Assembly: GCF_020708045.1 (NCBI RefSeq)
Contig: NZ_JAJFES010000004.1
Span: forward strand, 186,001-250,000
Length of the DNA stretch: 64,000 bases
Origin: Massilia sp. IC2-278
Lineage (GTDB): Bacteria > Pseudomonadota > Gammaproteobacteria > Burkholderiales > Burkholderiaceae_D
Reading direction: 5' to 3'
The notes beneath the pieces were generated by a model. It was not told the DNA's origin, made no database searches, and saw nothing but the letters and a program-made list of their open reading frames with translations. Position numbers and translations under genes: made by a program. Every line of letters begins with the position of its first letter. The stretch's first letter is position 1. Positions 9,240 to 18,600 of this stretch are shown here, piece by piece.

Positions 9240-9992
9240 TTACGTGGGGCGGACCGTCGTACCGCCGAGCGCCGTGGCCACCGCATCATGCGCCGCCTGC
9301 GCCAGCTCGCGCCGGTGCGCCCCCACCGCATCGATCGGCGCCAGCGGCTGCAGCCGCGCCCGGATCGGCCCGCCGCGCAGGATCGTGAAAATGCTGTCGA
9401 CAAAGGTGATCTCGCCGACATAGTCGACGTTCGGATGCCACGCCCCCGTCTCGTCGAGGTAGCTCAGCGCGCAAGGCTGCACCGCCACCCCGGCATCGAT
9501 CGCCGCCTCGAACAGATTCGCATGGAAAGGCAGCACCTGCCCCTGGTGCGCCACCGTCCCTTCCGGGAAGAAGGCCACCCGCTCGCCCAGCGCCAGCACG
9601 CCGACGATGCCCTTGAAGATGTGGCGCAGCTCGCGCCGGTTGCCACGCGCGATGAACACGGTGCCGGCCGCCGCGACCAGCCAGCCCAGCACCGGCCAGG
9701 CGCGGATCTCGGCCTTGGCGACAAAGCGGCAGGGGTACAGCGAATTGATGACGAAGATGTCGAGCCAGGAGATGTGGTTCGAGACGAACAGCGCGTGCTC
9801 CAGCACCGCGCTGCCCGGCGCCGTTTCCACGCGCACGCCGCAGATGCCCAGCAGCCGGCGCGACCAGCGCCGCGTGACGGCGTCGCGCAGGCCGCGCCGC
9901 GCCCACGGGAAGACGAGCGCGCAGGCGCCCAGCCCCACCAGCAGGTGCAGGAAAACACGCGCAAGGCGCCAGGCTAGCCGCAAACGGATCAT
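9240..9992 (-). CDS. plsC: 1-acyl-sn-glycerol-3-phosphate acyltransferase
   Basis: Membrane-associated acyltransferase making phosphatidic acid from lysophosphatidate. One hydrophobic N-terminal segment (VFLHLLVGLGACALVF) precedes NHISWLD, the catalytic H-x4-D motif, then VFIARGNRRE and FPEGTVAHQG, the FPEGT glycerol-phosphate site. 250 residues, normal. It is the last gene of the leftward yqgE-ruvX-pyrR-pyrB-pyrC' run, 57 bases after pyrC'. Substrate chain length is not readable. Confidence 0.92.
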   Translation of the reverse strand: MIRLRLAWRLARVFLHLLVGLGACALVFPWARRGLRDAVTRRWSRRLLGICGVRVETAPGSAVLEHALFVSNHISWLDIFVINSLYPCRFVAKAEIRAWPVLGWLVAAAGTVFIARGNRRELRHIFKGIVGVLALGERVAFFPEGTVAHQGQVLPFHANLFEAAIDAGVAVQPCALSYLDETGAWHPNVDYVGEITFVDSIFTILRGGPIRARLQPLAPIDAVGAHRRELAQAAHDAVATALGGTTVRPT

Positions 9993-10049
9993 GGAGGAGG
10001 AAAGATGAACGCGGCGCCGTGGAGCGCCGCGCCGTGCCTGTTAGCGCCG

Positions 10050-11348
10050 TTATGAACGCAGATAAGCGATGCGCCCGCCCACCACCGTGGCGCGTACCTG
10101 CCCGGTGACCTCGAAGCCGAGGAAAGGCGTGTGCTTGCCCTGGCTGGCCAAGGCCGCGCCGTCGACCGTCCAGCGTGCATCCGGGTCGAACACGACCACG
10201 TCGGCCGCCGCGCCCGGGGACAGCCGGCCGGCCGCCAGGCCCGCGGTGCGCGCCGGCTGCGAGGTGATCTTCGCCAGCGCGCGCAGCAGGGCCTCGTTGC
10301 CGTGCAGCTCCTCGGCCCACTTCAGGGTCAGCGACAGCAGCAGTTCCAGGCCGGTGGCGCCGGGCGAGGCCTCGGCAAACGGCAGCAGCTTTTCGTCGTC
10401 GTCGACCGGGGTGTGGTCCGAGCAGATGGCGTCGATCGTGCCGTCGACCAGGGCGGCGCGGATGGCGTCGCGGTCGCGCTGGCTGCGCAGCGGCGGCGTC
10501 AGGCGCGCGTTGGAGTCGAAGAAGCCAATGTCGGCGTCGGTCATGTGCAGGTGGTGCACGCCGACGTCGCAGGTGACCGGCAGGCCCTCGGCTTTCGCCG
10601 CGCGCACCAGCTCGATGCCGGCGGCCGACGAGATGCGGCACAGGTGGACCCGTGCGCCGGTCGAGCGCACCAGCTCGAAGATGGTGTGCAGGGCGATGGT
10701 CTCGGCCATGACCGGCACGCCGGACAGGCCCAGGCGCGAGGCCAGCGGGCCGCTATGGGCCACGCCGCCGCGGCCGATGTGGGCATCCTGCGGACGCAGC
10801 CAGACCGTGTAGCCGAAGGTTTTCGCATACTGCAGCGCGCGTAGCAGCACGTTGGTATCTAAAATCGGCACTTCGGCCTGGGCGAAGCCGATGCAGCCGG
10901 CCTCGGTCAGTTCCGCCATCTCGGTCAGCGCCTGGCCCTTCAGGCCCATGGTGAGGGCGCCGAGCGGGTGGACGTTGGCCAGGTCGAGGTTGCGCGCGCG
11001 GTGTTTCAGCATCTCCACCAGGCCCGGCTCGTCGAGCACGGGGTCGGTGTCGGGCGGGCAGACCAGGGTGGTCACGCCGCCCTGCACCGCCGCCTGCATC
11101 TCGGACTCCAGCGTGGCCTTGTATTCGTAGCCCGGCTCGCGCAGGCGCGCCGACAAGTCGACCAGGCCGGGGGCGACCACCATGCCGCTGGCGTCGATGG
11201 TGTTGTCGGGCGCGAAGCCGTCGGGCGCCTCGCCCACCGCCGCCACCTTGCCGTCGGCGATGAACAGGTCCGCGACGCGGTCGATGCCGTTTGCCGGGTC
11301 GATCAGGCGCCCGTTCTTGATATGAAGTTTCATGCGTGCGAAGTTCAA
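10050..11348 (-). CDS. pyrC': dihydroorotase-like PyrC' (probably non-catalytic)
   Basis: Amidohydrolase-fold protein next to aspartate carbamoyltransferase. Active dihydroorotases carry a DxHxHxR metal motif after the PGL/PGW strand; here the place reads [16 protein letters not shown], so both histidines are replaced (DLSAR). This matches the PyrC'/PyrX proteins of pseudomonads and related bacteria, which hold the PyrB dodecamer together without making dihydroorotate. The rest of the fold is kept ([20 protein letters not shown]). The TTG at 11348 overlaps the pyrB stop and has GGAGG about 6 bases before it; an ATG at 11333 is the alternative start. A true catalytic pyrC should exist elsewhere. 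Confidence 0.85.
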   Translation of the reverse strand: MNFARMKLHIKNGRLIDPANGIDRVADLFIADGKVAAVGEAPDGFAPDNTIDASGMVVAPGLVDLSARLREPGYEYKATLESEMQAAVQGGVTTLVCPPDTDPVLDEPGLVEMLKHRARNLDLANVHPLGALTMGLKGQALTEMAELTEAGCIGFAQAEVPILDTNVLLRALQYAKTFGYTVWLRPQDAHIGRGGVAHSGPLASRLGLSGVPVMAETIALHTIFELVRSTGARVHLCRISSAAGIELVRAAKAEGLPVTCDVGVHHLHMTDADIGFFDSNARLTPPLRSQRDRDAIRAALVDGTIDAICSDHTPVDDDEKLLPFAEASPGATGLELLLSLTLKWAEELHGNEALLRALAKITSQPARTAGLAAGRLSPGAAADVVVFDPDARWTVDGAALASQGKHTPFLGFEVTGQVRATVVGGRIAYLRS

Positions 11349-12322
11349 GCCCTGCCTCCCGCCAAAATACTCATCACTGCCATGCGCACCGCGATGCCGA
11401 AGGTCACCTGCGGCAGGATCACGGCCTGCTTGCCGTCGGCCACCGCCGAATCGATTTCCACGCCGCGGTTCATCGGACCCGGGTGCATCACGATGGCATC
11501 GGATTTCGCCAGCGCCAGGCGCTCCGACGTCAGGCCATAGCTCTTGAAGTATTCCTGGGCCGAGGGCAGCAGCGCGCCCGACATGCGTTCGTTCTGCAGG
11601 CGCAGCGTGATGATCACGTCGACGTCCTTCAGGCCTTCCTCGATGTTGTTAAACACGCGCACGCCCATGTGTTCCAGGCCGCCCGGCAGCAGGGTTTGCG
11701 GGCCGATGGCGCGCACTTCCGGCACGCCCAGCGTGGTCAGCGCGTGGATGTCCGAACGCGCCACGCGGCTATGCAAAATGTCGCCGACGATCGCCACGCG
11801 CAGCTTGGTGAAGTCCTGCTTGTAGTGGCGGATCGTGTACATGTCGAGCAGGCCCTGGGTCGGGTGCGCATGGCGTCCGTCGCCGGCGTTCACGACGTGG
11901 ATGTCCTTCTGGCCCATGCGGTTCAGGTGCTCGGCGATCAGGTAGGGCGCGCCCGACTGCGCGTGGCGCACCACGAACATGTCGGCGTGCATGGCCGCCA
12001 GGTTGTCGATGGTGTCGAGCAGCGACTCGCCCTTGGACGTCGACGAGGCCTGGATGTTCAGGTTGATGACGTCGGCCGACAGGCGCTTGGAGGCGATCTC
12101 GAAGGTGGTGCGGGTGCGCGTGCTGTTCTCGAAGAACAAATTGAACACGCTTTTCCCGCGCATCAGCGGCACCTTTTTCACTTCGCGGTCAGAGATGCCG
12201 ACGAAACTCTGGGCGGTGTCGAGGATGTGGTGGATGATCGCCTTCGGCAGGCCCTCGATGGTCAGCAGGTGTTGCAGCTCGCCGTTCTTGTTGAGTTGCG
12301 GATGATTATGCAGTTTCGGCAT
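11345..12322 (-). CDS. pyrB: aspartate carbamoyltransferase catalytic chain
   Basis: Second step of pyrimidine synthesis: carbamoyl phosphate plus aspartate to carbamoyl aspartate. Seen: [13 protein letters not shown] (carbamoyl-phosphate loop), the [13 protein letters not shown] loop, [22 protein letters not shown] and [10 protein letters not shown]. 325 residues, about the length of the class A chains that pair with PyrC' rather than with the regulatory PyrI. The start overlaps the pyrR stop by 17 bases and the stop overlaps the pyrC' start, pointing to translational coupling and stoichiometric assembly. Confidence 0.96.
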   Translation of the reverse strand: MPKLHNHPQLNKNGELQHLLTIEGLPKAIIHHILDTAQSFVGISDREVKKVPLMRGKSVFNLFFENSTRTRTTFEIASKRLSADVINLNIQASSTSKGESLLDTIDNLAAMHADMFVVRHAQSGAPYLIAEHLNRMGQKDIHVVNAGDGRHAHPTQGLLDMYTIRHYKQDFTKLRVAIVGDILHSRVARSDIHALTTLGVPEVRAIGPQTLLPGGLEHMGVRVFNNIEEGLKDVDVIITLRLQNERMSGALLPSAQEYFKSYGLTSERLALAKSDAIVMHPGPMNRGVEIDSAVADGKQAVILPQVTFGIAVRMAVMSILAGGRA

Positions 12323-12833
12323 TGTCGTCTTCGATGGTCAGCGAGAGTTGGCCGGCCGCATCGCGCGCCAGCGACAGCGATTGGCCCGGTTCGAGCGTGG
12401 TGCGCACGCCGACGAAGTCGGGCGCCACTGGCAGTTCGCGCCCGCCGCGGTCGGCCAGTGCCGCCAGCCGGATGCACTGCGGGCGGCCGTAGTCGAACAG
12501 CACGTTGATCGCGGCGCGCGTGGTGCGGCCGGTGAACAGCACGTCGTCGACCAGCACGATGGTGGCGCCGTCGACGTTGAAGCCGATGTGGGTCGGCTTC
12601 ACGTCCGGGTGCAGGCCCTTTTTCGCGTAGTCGTCGCGGTAGAACGAGACGTCGATGAAGCCGAGGCGGTTCTTCAGGTCGAGGTCGCCGGCCAGGCGCT
12701 CGGCCAGCCAGGCGCCGCCCGAATGGATGCCGACGATGGCGGCATCCGGCACGCCGGCAAGGCCCGTGCGTACCTGTTCGAGCAAGGTGCGGTACAGCGC
12801 CTCGGCATCGAAGTCGATGTTAGTTGTTGGCAT
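12306..12833 (-). CDS. pyrR: PyrR: uracil phosphoribosyltransferase / pyr regulator
   Basis: Type I phosphoribosyltransferase with a PRPP loop at [16 protein letters not shown]; makes UMP from uracil and, in Gram-positives, binds pyr mRNA to cause attenuation. Also seen are [15 protein letters not shown] and [17 protein letters not shown]. The ATG at 12833 ([17 protein letters not shown]) overlaps the end of ruvX by 14 bases; the longer open frame upstream is the ruvX shadow. About 175 residues. I saw no antiterminator-type leader before the operon, so an RNA-binding role here is open. Confidence 0.93.
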   Translation of the reverse strand: MPTTNIDFDAEALYRTLLEQVRTGLAGVPDAAIVGIHSGGAWLAERLAGDLDLKNRLGFIDVSFYRDDYAKKGLHPDVKPTHIGFNVDGATIVLVDDVLFTGRTTRAAINVLFDYGRPQCIRLAALADRGGRELPVAPDFVGVRTTLEPGQSLSLARDAAGQLSLTIEDDNAETA

Positions 12834-13218
12834 GGTCGTCAAAGTACTGTTGCAAAATGATGGCGGCCGCTTTCGCGTCGATGCGCTCGCCGCGCTTGGC
12901 GGGGATGACGGCGGAGGAATAGCGTTCGTCGACCAGTTCGACGGGGAGGTTGAAGCGGCCGTGCAATTGGTTGGCGAAGCGGCGCGCACGCAGGGTCATG
13001 TCGTGCTCGGCGCCGTCGGGATGGCGCGGCTCGCCGACGACCAGGCGCGCCGGGCGCCATTCGTCGATCAGCGCGCCGATCAGCTTGAAGCGGGTGGCAT
13101 TGTCGACGGCATCGACAATGGAAAGCGGCTGGGCTTGCCCGGTGAGGGTGTTGCCCATCGCGATGCCGATGCGTTTGACGCCGAAGTCGAATCCAAAAAC
13201 GATGTCAGGCATTGTCAC
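12820..13218 (-). CDS. ruvX: RuvX/YqgF, pre-16S rRNA nuclease family
   Basis: RNase H-fold nuclease; YqgF of E. coli processes the 5' end of 16S rRNA, and the family is also called putative Holliday junction resolvase. Diagnostic N-terminus [16 protein letters not shown], then [16 protein letters not shown] and a C-terminal [11 protein letters not shown] with the conserved DER acidic residues. 132 residues, typical. The start overlaps the yqgE stop by four bases, and its end overlaps pyrR. Confidence 0.94.
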   Translation of the reverse strand: MTMPDIVFGFDFGVKRIGIAMGNTLTGQAQPLSIVDAVDNATRFKLIGALIDEWRPARLVVGEPRHPDGAEHDMTLRARRFANQLHGRFNLPVELVDERYSSAVIPAKRGERIDAKAAAIILQQYFDDHANN

Positions 13219-13868
13219 GCATGGCCGGCCTCGGTGGCGAGCATCATCGGGTCGATGCCCAGCAGTTTGATGGCGGCATTGTAGCGCTCCTCGATCGGCA
13301 GGTCGAACAGCACGTGGGCGTCGGCCCCTACCGTCAGCCAGCCGTTACGCGCGAGTTCTTCTTCCAGCTGCCCCGGGCTCCAGCCGGCGTAGCCGATCGA
13401 GACCAGCATGCGTTCCGGACCGGTGCCGCCGGCGACCGCTTCCAGCACGTCGATCGAGGTGGTAAAGGCGACTTCCTCGGTGACGTTCAGCGAGGACGAA
13501 TAGCGCCCGCCCGGGCTGTGCAGCACGAAGCCGCGGTCGTCCTGGACCGGGCCGCCGAACATGATCGGCTCGTCCACCACGCCGGAACGCAGGCCGTCGG
13601 CCACCTTCAGGTCGATGCGGTCGAACAGCACGTCCATGGTCATGTCGGTCGGCTTGTTGATGACGACCCCGAGCACGCCTTTTTCGTTGTGCTCGCAGAT
13701 GTACACCACCGCGCCGCCGAAGATCGGATCTTCCATGGACGGCATGGCGATGAGGAAATGGTTAGCTAAATTCAACCCAGACGCGGCCGGACCGATGTTT
13801 CCCAGGGTTTCGCTTCCCTGTGACAGGCCGGCCATGGGCAGAGTGGTGACGACTTTACTCTTCTTCAT
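13215..13868 (-). CDS. YqgE/AlgH family protein
   Basis: Conserved protein of unclear biochemical role that regularly sits before ruvX; AlgH was first linked to alginate regulation in Pseudomonas. Recognisable by [42 protein letters not shown] and [15 protein letters not shown]. This copy starts at [14 protein letters not shown] and has a ~30-residue N-terminal tail ahead of the usual MxxL..HFLIAMP. First gene of the leftward run through plsC; its promoter should lie in the 220-base gap shared with the divergent photolyase gene. Confidence 0.93.
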   Translation of the reverse strand: MKKSKVVTTLPMAGLSQGSETLGNIGPAASGLNLANHFLIAMPSMEDPIFGGAVVYICEHNEKGVLGVVINKPTDMTMDVLFDRIDLKVADGLRSGVVDEPIMFGGPVQDDRGFVLHSPGGRYSSSLNVTEEVAFTTSIDVLEAVAGGTGPERMLVSIGYAGWSPGQLEEELARNGWLTVGADAHVLFDLPIEERYNAAIKLLGIDPMMLATEAGHA

Positions 13869-14091
13869 ACGCTGACTCTCTCTTGGCTGACGCGCTGATT
13901 GTCCACTAGTATCCAGACTACAACATTGGGTTTTTCATTAGTTTACACTGAAACGCCGGGCGGCCACCCGGCAGCGTGGTTTGCGCGCGGCAGGCATGCC
14001 GACACAGCGGCCGTAACGAAGGATACAAGCGGAAGGATACAAGCCAGTAAAATAGCGCGTCGCCTTCTATGACGCGTTGACTGAACACACA

Positions 14092-15552
14092 ATGATTCCA
14101 ATAAGCAAGTCCCTGGTCTGGTTCCGGCGCGACCTGCGCGCTTTCGACCATGCAGCATTGCACCATGCATTGCGCGCTTCCAGCGCCGTCTACTGCGTAT
14201 TCGTCTTCGATACCGACATCCTGGCCAGCCTGCCGCGCGACGATCGCCGCGTGCGTTTCATCCACGCCAGCCTGCTCGAGCTGGACGCCGAGCTGCGCCG
14301 CCTTGGCGGTGGACTCATCGTGAAGCAGGGCCCGGCACGCGCGGTCATTCCCGCGCTGGCGGCCGAACTCGGGGCGGAAGCGGTGTATGCGAATGCCGAC
14401 TACGAACCAGGCGCGGTCGAACGCGATGCCGTCGTCGCCGAGGCGCTGGCCGCTGACGGGCGCCAACTGCTGGGTTTCAAGGACCAAGTGGTATTCGAGC
14501 GTAGCGAAGTCTTGACGCAAACCGGCAAGGTATATGGCGTGTTCACGCCGTACAAGAATGCCTGGCTCAAGCGACTGGCGGCCGAGCCGGCAGCGGTGGC
14601 GCCGTGGATGATCGAACCGCATGCGGCCGCCTTGGCGCCGCCTGGGGAATCGCACATCCCGAGCCTGGCCGAACTCGGCTTCGACGACGGCCCCCTGCCC
14701 GCCCCGGCCGGCATGTCGGGCGCCACAGCACTGTTCGAAGGCTTCCTGCCGCGCCTGGCCGCCTACGGCACGGCGCGCGACTTCCCGGCGCAGGCCGGAA
14801 CCTCGCAGCTGTCGATCCACCTGCGCTTCGGCACCACCTCGGTGCGCCACCTGGTGCGCACCCTGCAGCAAATGATGGCGATGGGGGCCGGCGGCGGCGG
14901 CGCACCGGTGTGGCTGTCGGAACTGGTGTGGCGCGATTTCTACGCGATGATCCTGTCGCACCATCCGCACCTGCCCGAGCGTTCGTTCAAGCCGGCCTTC
15001 GATGCGGTGGCGTGGGAAGCGGGGCCGGAGGCGGACGCGCTGTTCGCGGCCTGGTGCGAGGGACGCACCGGGTATCCGCTGGTCGATGCGGCCATGCTGC
15101 AGCTGAACCGCACCGGCTTCATGCACAACCGCCTGCGCATGGTGACGGCCAGCTTCCTGGTCAAGGACCTGGGGATCGACTGGCGCTGGGGCGAGCGCTA
15201 CTTTGCGCTGAAGCTCAACGACTACGACATGGCGTCGAACGTCGGCGGCTGGCAGTGGGCGGCATCCACGGGGTGCGACGCGCAGCCGTGGTTCAGGATC
15301 TTCAATCCGGTGCGGCAATCGGAGAAGTTCGATGCGCGCGGGGAGTTCATCCGGCAGTATCTGCCGCAGCTGGCGAAACTCGATGCGCGCGACGTGCATG
15401 CGCCGTGGCTGGTGCCGGCGGATGAACTGGCGGCGTGCGGGGTGGTGCTCGGGAGGGATTATCCCGAGCGGGTGGTGAAGCATGATGAGGCGCGGGAGCG
15501 GACGCTCGAACGATTTGCTGTGGTGAAGGCAGCCGCGCAGCTTATCGATTGA
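14092..15552 (+). CDS. phrB: deoxyribodipyrimidine photolyase (class I CPD)
   Basis: Light-driven DNA repair enzyme that splits cyclobutane pyrimidine dimers, with FAD and an antenna cofactor. N-terminal antenna domain opens SLVWFRRDLRAFDHAALHHAL. The C-terminal FAD domain shows LSELVWRDFY, GRTGYPLVDAAMLQLN, TGFMHNRLRMVTASFLVKDL, WGERYFALKLNDYDMASN and GGWQWAASTGCDAQPWFRIF, all class I hallmarks. ATG at 14092 is preferred over the upstream TTG at 14077. 486 residues. Monocistronic; two REP-like palindromes follow. Confidence 0.95.
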   Translation: MIPISKSLVWFRRDLRAFDHAALHHALRASSAVYCVFVFDTDILASLPRDDRRVRFIHASLLELDAELRRLGGGLIVKQGPARAVIPALAAELGAEAVYANADYEPGAVERDAVVAEALAADGRQLLGFKDQVVFERSEVLTQTGKVYGVFTPYKNAWLKRLAAEPAAVAPWMIEPHAAALAPPGESHIPSLAELGFDDGPLPAPAGMSGATALFEGFLPRLAAYGTARDFPAQAGTSQLSIHLRFGTTSVRHLVRTLQQMMAMGAGGGGAPVWLSELVWRDFYAMILSHHPHLPERSFKPAFDAVAWEAGPEADALFAAWCEGRTGYPLVDAAMLQLNRTGFMHNRLRMVTASFLVKDLGIDWRWGERYFALKLNDYDMASNVGGWQWAASTGCDAQPWFRIFNPVRQSEKFDARGEFIRQYLPQLAKLDARDVHAPWLVPADELAACGVVLGRDYPERVVKHDEARERTLERFAVVKAAAQLID

Positions 15553-15563
15553 TCGGCGGTTGA

Positions 15564-15650
15564 ACCGCGTGGGCTCGAGAGCCCACCCTACGAAACCCCG
15601 CCGTCGTAGGGTGGGCCGGGCCGCGTAGGCACTTGTGCGCACGCGGTTAC
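15564..15650. repeat. two REP-like palindromes
   Basis: Two members of the dispersed family between phrB and chpA, which converge here. The first has core GGGCTCgaGAGCCC followed by ACCCTAC; the second (15604-15650) is in inverse order beginning CGTAGGGTGGG and ending ACGCGGTTAC. Placement between two convergent 3' ends suggests a possible role in transcription termination or mRNA stability. Confidence 0.7.
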
Positions 15651-15675
15651 AACACATGCATGTCGAACCGCCGCA

Positions 15676-18600
15676 TCAATCCGCAGGCGGCATCTCCCCA
15701 CCCAACAAGCCCGCAATCGCCCCCAATAAAACCGGCTCCTGGAACGGCTTGCCGAAGTAGGCATTCACCCCCAATCCCATCGCGTAGTTGCGGTGCTTGT
15801 CCGCCGTGCGCGAGGTGATCATGATGACCGGGATGGCCTGGGTGGCCGCATCGCCGCGCACGTGGCGCACCAGGTCGAAGCCGTCCATGCGCGGCATCTC
15901 GATATCGACCAGCATCAGGTCGGGCCGCACCCCGGGCAACTGCTCGAGCGCGTCGACGCCGTCCTTGGCCAGGGCCACGCGGTAGCCTTCGCGTTCCAGC
16001 AGGCGCTGGGTCACGCGGCGCACGGTCAGCGAATCGTCGACCACCATCACCGTCGGCTTGTGCACCGCCGGTACCGGGTGCAGCGGCACGTCGACCATCG
16101 GCGCGGCGGTGCCGGCGTTGCGGCCCAGGGCCAGCGGGTTCAGGATCAGCACGATGTCGCCCGAGCCCAGCACCGTGGCGCCGGCGATGCCCGGCACGCG
16201 CGCCAGTTGCGGCCCCAAATTCTTGATCACCACCTCGCGGTTGCCCAGTACCTCGTCGACCTGCAGCGCGATGCGCTCGCCGCCGCTGTGCAACAGCATC
16301 ACCGGGCGCGAACGCATGCCGGGCTCAAAAGTCTCGCCTTCGCCCAGCAGCGCCGGCAGGTAATGGAAAGGCAGCACCAGGCCCTGCACCTCCAGCACGC
16401 CGGCCGCCGCGGCGGCCTGCAGGTCGGGTTCGCGTACCGGCAGCACCTGCTCGACCAGGGTCGAGGGCAGCGCATAGGTCTTGCCGGCGCTGGCCACCAG
16501 CACCACCTGGGTGACGGCCAGGGTCAGCGGCAGGTGGATGGTGAAGCGCGTGCCCTGCCCCGCATCCGAGGCAATCACCACGCGCCCGCCCAGGGCCTGG
16601 GCTTCCGAGCGCACCACATCCATGCCGACGCCGCGTCCTGCCAGCTCGGTCAGGGTGTCGGCGGTCGAGAAGCCCGGCGCGAAGATCAGCTCCGCGGCGT
16701 CCTTGTCCGACAGTTCGGCGTCCGGCTCGGCCAGCCCTTGCGCGCGCGCCTTGGCGCGGATGCGTTCCAGGTCGAGGCCGGCGCCATCGTCGGAGAACTG
16801 CAGCACGACTTCGTTGCCCTGCTGGCTGACCTGCACCAGCACCTCGCCGGTCTCGTTCTTGCCGGCCTGCGTGCGCGCGGCGCGCGGCTCGATGCCGTGC
16901 ACGATGGCGTTGCGCAGCAGGTGTTCGAAAGGCGCGGCCATCTGTTCCAGCACGCTGCGGTCGATTTCCACGCCGCCGCCGCGGATGTCCAGGTTCACGC
17001 GCTTGTCGGTTTCCTTGGCGGTCTGGCGCGCTACGCGGAACAGGCGCTCCGACAGGCTGGCAAACGGCACCATGCGCACCCGCATCAGGTCGCGCTGCAA
17101 ATCGCGCGTCATGCGCGACTGCGCGGCCAGTTCCTCGTTGGCGCCGTCGACGCTGCGCGCCAGCGATTCCTGGAACGAAGCGACGTCGTTCACGCTCTCG
17201 GCCATCATGCGCGTGAGTTCCTGCAGGCGGGTGAAACGGTCGAACTCGAGCGGGTCGAATTCGCGCTCGCCGGCGATCGACATGCGCGAGGCGATCTGCG
17301 ATTCGGCCTGCATCTCGACTTCGCGCAGCTGGCGGCGCAGGCGCCCCAGGTTGTCGGAGAAATCGTTCAGCGCGGTCTTCAGCACGCCCATCTGGTTTTC
17401 CAGGCGCGAGCGCGTGATCGAGACTTCGCCGGCCTGGGTCACCAGGCGGTCGAGGATGTCGGCGCGCACGCGCACCAGCGGCGTACGCGCCTCGCCCTGG
17501 GTGTCGGCCGCGGCGGCCGGCAAGGATGGCAGGATCGGAGCGTCGGCCACGGCGGCAGGCTGGGACGCGCCGGCCTCGCTGCCCTCGGCCTCGAGCGCGG
17601 CCGGCTTGACCAGCTGCTCGAACAGCACCAGCGCCTGGTCGTAGCTGGCCATCAGTTCATCGAAGGCGCCGGGCGCCGTGGTCCCGGCGTGGACCATGTT
17701 CTCGATCTGGGTTTCCAGTTCGTGGGTGTGCTGGCCGATGCGCATCGCGCCGGCCATGCGCGCGCTGCCCTTGACCGTGTGCAGGGTGCGCAGCAGGCCT
17801 TGCGCCGGCGCCGTGTCGCTTGGGTCCTGCTGCCACTGGCGCAGGCCGTTGCCGATCTGCGGCAGCAGGTCGGCCGCTTCTTCCAGGAAGACCGGCAGCA
17901 GGTCGGGGTCGAGTTCGTCGTGCAGGACGGGCTCGCCGGCCAGGGGGGCGGCGATGGAGGCGTCCAGGGTGACCGGCAGCGCCACGGCTTCGAGTTCCGG
18001 CACGGCCAGGTTATCGGCGGCGTCCGGTGTTTCGGCAGTTTCGGCTACCGGTTCCGGCTCGGGCTCAGCATGCACGTCCTCCGGCGCGGCGATGTCGAGA
18101 TCGATCGGCAGTTCGATCGGCTCGGGTTCAGCCAGCTCGATGCTGTCGGCGAAATCGGCTTCGGCCGCGGCCAGCGCTTCGGTGTCGCTGAGCGATTCGG
18201 CGGCCGGCTCAGTGGCCGGTTCGGTGGCCGGTTCGGTGGCCGCTTCGGTGGCCGCTTCGTCCACCGGGGCGGCCGGCGCCGGGCTGTCGAACAGATCGTC
18301 GATATCGAAACCGAAGAGCGCGTCGATGTCGTCGGTCGCGGCGGCGCCAGCGGGGCTGGCGGCCGGCGCGGGCGCCGCGCTCGATACCATCTCCGGCGGC
18401 GGGTCGGCCATCAGGCTGTCGTAGGTGGCGGCGAACAGGGCGTCGAGTCGCTGGTCCAGGTCCTGCTGCGGGTCGTGCGGCGGGTCTTGTGCCAGGTCCT
18501 GCGCCAGGTCTTGCGGCACGTCGCCGTACAGGTCGTCGGCCTGCTGCGCCGTGAAGCGGGCGCGCAGCGCCGCCAGTGCTTCCAGCAGTTCCGGCTGGCC

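Noticed and set aside
13869..14091. Possible pyr attenuator leader before yqgE
   Set aside because: I could not find an antiterminator/terminator pair or a PyrR-binding loop, and yqgE and ruvX separate it from pyrR.
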